Source: Desulfosporosinus sp. (lineage in GTDB: Bacteria; Bacillota; Desulfitobacteriia; Desulfitobacteriales; Desulfitobacteriaceae). From it: a stretch of DNA of 7,975 bases. The stretch is from positions 1 to 7,975 of the forward strand of contig JADQBO010000082.1 of NCBI GenBank assembly GCA_016278585.1, read 5' to 3'. Shown here piece after piece: positions 4,747-7,975 of this stretch (positions are counted from its first letter, which is position 1; each line of letters opens with the position of its first letter). The translations under genes were made by a program, and so were the position numbers. A model generated the notes under the pieces. The model was not told the origin of the DNA and ran no database searches. It saw only the letters and a program-made list of their open reading frames with translations.

Positions 4747-6006
4747 ATGGTGGATAACGCTGAAAAGGCTTGGAAGTTAATCAACGGCGGTATAGCTGCC
4801 CCAAAGGGATTTTATGCCGCGGGTGTCAAAGCAGGGATAAAGTATGAGGATAAGTATGATGTAGCACTTATTTTTTCAGATGTGCAAGCACAAGCAGCGG
4901 GTGTTTATACCCGAAACTTGGTTAAGGCTCATCCTTTGTATTTAACCCAGCGACATTTAGAGAATGGTCAAGCTCGAGCTATTGTCGTTAACAGTGGAAA
5001 TGCCAATGCATGTGTTGGGGAATTCGGTGACCAAGCGGCGTTTGCCATGGCTGAAGTAGTAGGTATGTATTTAGGATTAGAACCTGAGAACGTTTTGGTG
5101 GCCTCAACTGGTGTAATCGGGGTCGAAATGCCCCTTGATCGAGTGTTAAATGGTATTCGGGTGGCCAGTTCGGTTCTTCTGAACGATGTGGTTAAAGGAA
5201 TCCGTGGACAGAAGGAACTGGCTGATGAAGAAGCACACCGGGCAGCTTTAGCAATTATGACCACGGATACGATGGTTAAAGAATATGCGTATGAATTCCC
5301 CTGCGCTCAAGGCGTGATCCATCTGGGAGCGATCGCCAAAGGGTCAGGAATGATTCACCCTAATATGGGAACCATGTTAGGATTCTTGACGACGGATGCC
5401 GATCTTCCTTCAGAAGACTTGCAGCGTATCCTGGGTGAGGCCGTCGAGGAAAGTTTCAATATGGTGACGGTTGATGGGGACACGAGTACCAATGATATGG
5501 TTCTCTTCCTGGCAAATGGGGCCTCTGGAATCACACCAGACGGGAAAGACAGGTCCAACTTTGAGAAAATGGTTAAATCAATGTGCGTTCGGTTGGCCCA
5601 AGATATTGCCCGAGATGGAGAGGGCGCCAGTAAGTTTATGGAAGTGTTAGTTTCTGGAGCAAAAACAAAAGAGGATGCTCGTAAAATTGCTCGGAGTATT
5701 TGTGGCTCTAGTTTAGTAAAAGCTGCACTCTTTGGAGAAGACGCGAACTGGGGTCGAATTTTAACAGCCGCAGGATATTCAGGAGCGGAATTCGATCCAA
5801 ACAAAATCGATGTCCTTCTGGGGGATTTGATCGTCGCCCAAGGAGGAAAAGGAGTTGCATTTTCTGAGGAAAAGGCTAAAGAAATCTTGGGATTCAAAGA
5901 CGTTCAAATTCGCTTAAATCTTCACTACGGGGAAGAACACGCAACTGCTTGGGGTTGTGATCTAACCCATGAGTACGTTACGATTAATGGGAGTTATAGG
6001 ACTTAA
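4747..6006 (+). CDS. argJ: Glutamate N-acetyltransferase / amino-acid N-acetyltransferase (ornithine acetyltransferase)
   Basis: A 419-residue proenzyme that moves the acetyl group from N-acetylornithine to glutamate, yielding ornithine and recycling N-acetylglutamate; some members also use acetyl-CoA. The family cleaves itself before a threonine that becomes the nucleophile of the beta chain. Here that site is NMGTMLGF with T209, giving chains of about 208 and 211 residues. Gly208 takes the place of the more usual Ala. The oxyanion region is ASTGVIG (119-125); other blocks are VNSGNANAC (81-89), KGSGMIHPN (198-206), TVDGDTSTND (241-250), ANWGRI (333-338) and the C-terminal EYVTINGSYRT. GGAGGAGA at 4733-4740 lies 6 nt before ATG 4747. 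Whether it also has acetyl-CoA activity cannot be read from sequence. Its presence in the cluster, with no argE seen, fits the cyclic pathway. Confidence 0.97.
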   Translation: MVDNAEKAWKLINGGIAAPKGFYAAGVKAGIKYEDKYDVALIFSDVQAQAAGVYTRNLVKAHPLYLTQRHLENGQARAIVVNSGNANACVGEFGDQAAFAMAEVVGMYLGLEPENVLVASTGVIGVEMPLDRVLNGIRVASSVLLNDVVKGIRGQKELADEEAHRAALAIMTTDTMVKEYAYEFPCAQGVIHLGAIAKGSGMIHPNMGTMLGFLTTDADLPSEDLQRILGEAVEESFNMVTVDGDTSTNDMVLFLANGASGITPDGKDRSNFEKMVKSMCVRLAQDIARDGEGASKFMEVLVSGAKTKEDARKIARSICGSSLVKAALFGEDANWGRILTAAGYSGAEFDPNKIDVLLGDLIVAQGGKGVAFSEEKAKEILGFKDVQIRLNLHYGEEHATAWGCDLTHEYVTINGSYRT

Positions 6007-6032
6007 AAGCCAGAGTTAATCCGATAGCGCCA

Positions 6033-6047
6033 AGCACTCTTTGTGCT
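6033..6047 (+). other. Short hairpin between argJ and argB
   Basis: AGCAC and GTGCT form a 5-bp stem around TCTTT, 26 bp after the argJ stop. An A-rich stretch follows rather than T residues, so it is not a rho-independent terminator on this strand. Possible RNA-processing hairpin; weak. Confidence 0.25.
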
Positions 6048-6075
6048 AATAAAATCCTCATCCGAATCAAGTATA

Positions 6076-6105
6076 TTGTTATAAGCATAATATTGAGGCT
6101 ATGAT
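6076..6105 (+). promoter_or_regulatory. Candidate internal promoter ahead of argB
   Basis: TTGTTA (6076-6081) and TATGAT (6100-6105) are separated by 18 bp, matching 4 of 6 and 5 of 6 sigma-A consensus bases. The argJ-argB gap of about 170 bp is long for one operon, which makes a secondary promoter plausible. A second, weaker pairing, TTGAGG (6093) with TATAAA (6118) at 19 bp, overlaps it. No convincing ARG box is seen here. Confidence 0.35.
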
Positions 6106-6166
6106 CAACTTAAAAAGTATAAAGCTGTGAGTTGGATAAGACTAAACGAGTTAAAGGTTAGAGTTG

Positions 6167-6173
6167 GAGGTGG
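6167..6173 (+). promoter_or_regulatory. Ribosome binding site that sets the argB start
   Basis: GGAGGTG lies 5 nt before ATG 6179. A longer frame from TTG 6164 would contain this site inside the coding sequence, so ATG 6179 is the better start. Confidence 0.75.
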
Positions 6174-6178
6174 AAGAG

Positions 6179-7081
6179 ATGACCCCTATGGAACAGGGAT
6201 TGGGAAAAGCGCGGGTTTTAGTGGAAGCCCTTCCGTATATCCAGAAATTTGCGGGTAAGACAGTGGTGATTAAGTATGGCGGACACGCCATGGTTGATCC
6301 AGTTCTGAAAGAATCGGTGATGTTAGATATCCTTCTTTTACATTCTGTAGGAATTCGTCCTGTATTAGTTCACGGTGGCGGGCCTGAAATTAATGCCATG
6401 TTAAAGAAGGTAGGCATAGAGAGTCAATTTGTACAGGGTTTAAGAATCACGGATGCTCAAACTATGGAGATCGCGCAAATGGTCTTGTTAGGGAAGTTGA
6501 ACACAGAGATGGTATCTCTCCTCAATCGTTTTGGGGGGAAGGGTGTCGGATTATCAGGGAAGGACGCCATGCTGCTTACCGCAGTTAAGAAACCGATGCA
6601 GATGGCTAATAGCCTGGGAAAAATGGAAGAAGTAGATTTAGGGCTTGTGGGAGAAATCCAGAGTGTTACGCCCGATATTTTGAACACGTTGTTGGAGCAG
6701 GGGTATATCCCTGTCATTTCCCCAGTTGCCAGTGGGAAAGCAGGGGAAACTTACAATGTCAATGCTGACACTGCTGCGGGGAAAATCGCCGAGGCACTGA
6801 AAGCCGATAAATTACTTCTTTTGACGGATGTGCGTGGAATACTCAGAGATGTTTCAGATCCAGGCTCTCTTATTTCTACGATTTCCAGAGGGGAAGTGGC
6901 AACCTTGAAGGAACAAGGGATAATAAGCGGTGGAATGCTGCCTAAAGCAGATTGTGCAGTTTCGGCATTAGATGGTGGGGTTGGCAGCGTTCATATCCTT
7001 GATGGGCGACTAAGCCATGCCATTTTACTAGAATTGTTTACAGATGGTGGAATTGGCACAATGTTCAGAGGGGATGGCTGA
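6179..7081 (+). CDS. argB: Acetylglutamate kinase, arginine-inhibited type
   Basis: A 300-residue amino-acid kinase that phosphorylates N-acetylglutamate with ATP, the second step to ornithine. Numbered from ATG 6179: KYGGHAM (32-38) begins the phosphate-binding core, VHGGGPEIN (64-72) binds substrate, GLRITD (87-92) and GLSGKDA (124-130) follow, YNVNADTAAG (192-201) contacts acetylglutamate, TDVRGILRD (216-224) and GGMLPK (251-256) belong to the ATP site. The N-terminal helix before the core (residues about 1-22, EQGLGKARVLVEALPYIQKF) and the C-terminal SHAILLELFTDGGIGTM are features of hexameric, arginine-sensitive kinases. Feedback inhibition by arginine is therefore expected, which fits a cyclic pathway with ArgJ where this step controls flux. 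It follows argJ after a long gap and precedes argD by 99 bp. Confidence 0.96.
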   Translation: MTPMEQGLGKARVLVEALPYIQKFAGKTVVIKYGGHAMVDPVLKESVMLDILLLHSVGIRPVLVHGGGPEINAMLKKVGIESQFVQGLRITDAQTMEIAQMVLLGKLNTEMVSLLNRFGGKGVGLSGKDAMLLTAVKKPMQMANSLGKMEEVDLGLVGEIQSVTPDILNTLLEQGYIPVISPVASGKAGETYNVNADTAAGKIAEALKADKLLLLTDVRGILRDVSDPGSLISTISRGEVATLKEQGIISGGMLPKADCAVSALDGGVGSVHILDGRLSHAILLELFTDGGIGTMFRGDG

Positions 7082-7098
7082 CAGCCTTCGCCAGAAGT

Positions 7099-7124
7099 CA
7101 GTGATCAGATGCCAGTGACCAGAT
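7099..7124 (+). repeat. Imperfect 12-bp direct repeat in the argB-argD gap
   Basis: CAGTGATCAGAT (7099-7110) and CAGTGACCAGAT (7113-7124) match at 11 of 12 bases with 2 bp between them. The rest of the 99-bp gap shows no clear promoter or terminator. It may be a remnant of a larger CAGTGACCAG-type tandem repeat. Confidence 0.6.
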
Positions 7125-7180
7125 TTAGTGTTCTTTAGTTTCTAAGCCAAATATCGAATATCAAACATGGGGGGATGGAG

Positions 7181-7975
7181 ATGTTTAAAGACTTGTCGAC
7201 TGAAACAATCATAGAGCGTGGGAAAAATGTGGTAATGAATACTTATGGCCGCTTGCCAATGACAATAGTTAAAGGGGACGGAGCATGGGTTTGGGATTCA
7301 GACGGAAAGCAATATTTAGATTTCGTGACGGGGCTCGCCGTTAATTCCCTCGGACATAGCCATCCTGCGATTGTCCGTACCCTTCAGGAACAGGTTAAAG
7401 AAATTCTGCACACCTCAAATATCTATTGGATACCGAATCAAGTGGCTTTAGCTGAGCGCTTGGTAAAACATTCTTTTGCAGATAAAGTTTTCTTTTGTAA
7501 TAGTGGAGCAGAGGCCAATGAAGCGGCTTTTAAGCTCGCCCGTAAATATGCAAAGAAGAAATTTGGAGAGCATAAGTACGAAGTTATTTCCCTCGAGAAT
7601 TCATTTCATGGGCGAACCTTGGCGACCCTTACGCTTACCGGACAAACAAAATATCAGGAAGGATTTGATCCGCTCCCGGTAGGTTTTACTTATGCTGCTT
7701 TAAATGATATCGAGGGCCTAAGGGCAAAGGTCGGGAATAATACAGCGGCCGTCTTTATCGAACCCATTCAAGGAGAAGGGGGCGTAATTCCTGCCTCGAT
7801 CGAGTTTCTCCGAGAAGCGCGTGCTCTGTGTGATCAATATGGAGCTTTGTTGATTTTTGATGAGGTACAGTGTGGTGTTGGCCGGACTGGGAAACTCTTC
7901 GCCTACGAGTGGAGTGGTGTGGTTCCAGATATCATGACTTTAGCAAAAGCTTTGGGCGGTGGAGTTCCGATTGGA
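7181..7975 (+). CDS. argD: Acetylornithine aminotransferase (5' part; continues past the window)
   Basis: A frame opens at ATG 7181 and stays open to the window edge, giving 265 codons of a usual 390-400. The product is a class III, PLP-dependent aminotransferase converting N-acetylglutamate semialdehyde and glutamate to N-acetylornithine and 2-oxoglutarate. Visible blocks: the start region KNVVMNTYGRLPMTIVKGDG, then LDFVTGLAVNSLGHSHP, CNSGAEANEAA, SFHGRTLATLTLTGQ, IEPIQGEGGV, FDEVQCGVGRTG with D227 as the PLP ring-nitrogen contact, and TLAKALGGGVPIG with K256 as the PLP lysine. NSLGHSHP and SGAEANEAAFKLAR favour ArgD over ornithine aminotransferase, and the arg cluster supports this, though some ArgD enzymes also act on succinyl-diaminopimelate. 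The G-rich ribosome binding site is GGGGGGA at 7169-7175. In-frame ATG 7175 would leave no spacing, so 7181 is preferred. Confidence 0.95.
   Translation, partial: MFKDLSTETIIERGKNVVMNTYGRLPMTIVKGDGAWVWDSDGKQYLDFVTGLAVNSLGHSHPAIVRTLQEQVKEILHTSNIYWIPNQVALAERLVKHSFADKVFFCNSGAEANEAAFKLARKYAKKKFGEHKYEVISLENSFHGRTLATLTLTGQTKYQEGFDPLPVGFTYAALNDIEGLRAKVGNNTAAVFIEPIQGEGGVIPASIEFLREARALCDQYGALLIFDEVQCGVGRTGKLFAYEWSGVVPDIMTLAKALGGGVPIG

Noticed and set aside
5355..5897. Long minus-strand open frame of 180 codons
   Set aside because: It lies wholly inside argJ, whose protein has full family motifs; the reverse frame is a coding shadow.
7476..7682. Plus-strand frame of 68 codons
   Set aside because: It lies inside argD in another frame; argD motifs are continuous through this stretch.

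Overview
The window reads as a chromosomal segment of an anaerobic, low-to-middle GC Firmicute. The best guess is a spore-forming clostridial lineage of the Desulfosporosinus/Desulfitobacterium type. This rests on strong purine-rich ribosome binding sites, ATG/GTG/TTG starts, Bacillus/Clostridium-like protein motifs, an argC-argJ-argB-argD gene order and an MltG-like stub protein behind a small HTH protein. The genus is an inference. All supported genes lie on the + strand.

Layout. (1) Positions 1-604: the 3' end of an HTH-type protein, overlapping by ATGA a small membrane-anchored protein with a YceG/MltG-like N-terminal domain; a clear intrinsic terminator follows. (2) Positions 664-885: repeat cassette A, made of four tandem 34-bp units, a 17-bp palindrome, a (GT)14 microsatellite and a conserved tail. 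(3) Positions 980-3349: an arginase gene (rocF type) and an M20D-family amidohydrolase/dipeptidase gene, followed by a terminator. (4) Positions 3430-3600: repeat cassette B, a second copy in the same orientation with three units and (GT)5. (5) Positions 3601-7975: a sigma-A-type promoter overlapped by two tandem ARG-box-like operators, then argC, argJ, argB and the first 265 codons of argD, which runs off the window.

Function. argB, argC, argD and argJ make ornithine by the acetyl-recycling route. ArgB phosphorylates N-acetylglutamate, ArgC reduces it, ArgD transaminates it, and ArgJ moves the acetyl group from N-acetylornithine back to glutamate. ArgB carries the N-terminal helix and C-terminal signature of the arginine-inhibited type, so flux is probably controlled by feedback on ArgB as well as by an ArgR/AhrC repressor at the argC promoter. 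The neighbouring arginase runs the other way (arginine to ornithine and urea), and the M20D enzyme may feed it by releasing amino acids from small peptides or acyl derivatives.

The least conventional content is the pair of repeat cassettes. They flank exactly the arginase-M20D pair as direct repeats, and each sits directly behind a terminator T-tract. I do not recognise them as a named element family. No phage, CRISPR, tRNA, rRNA or transposase gene is visible.
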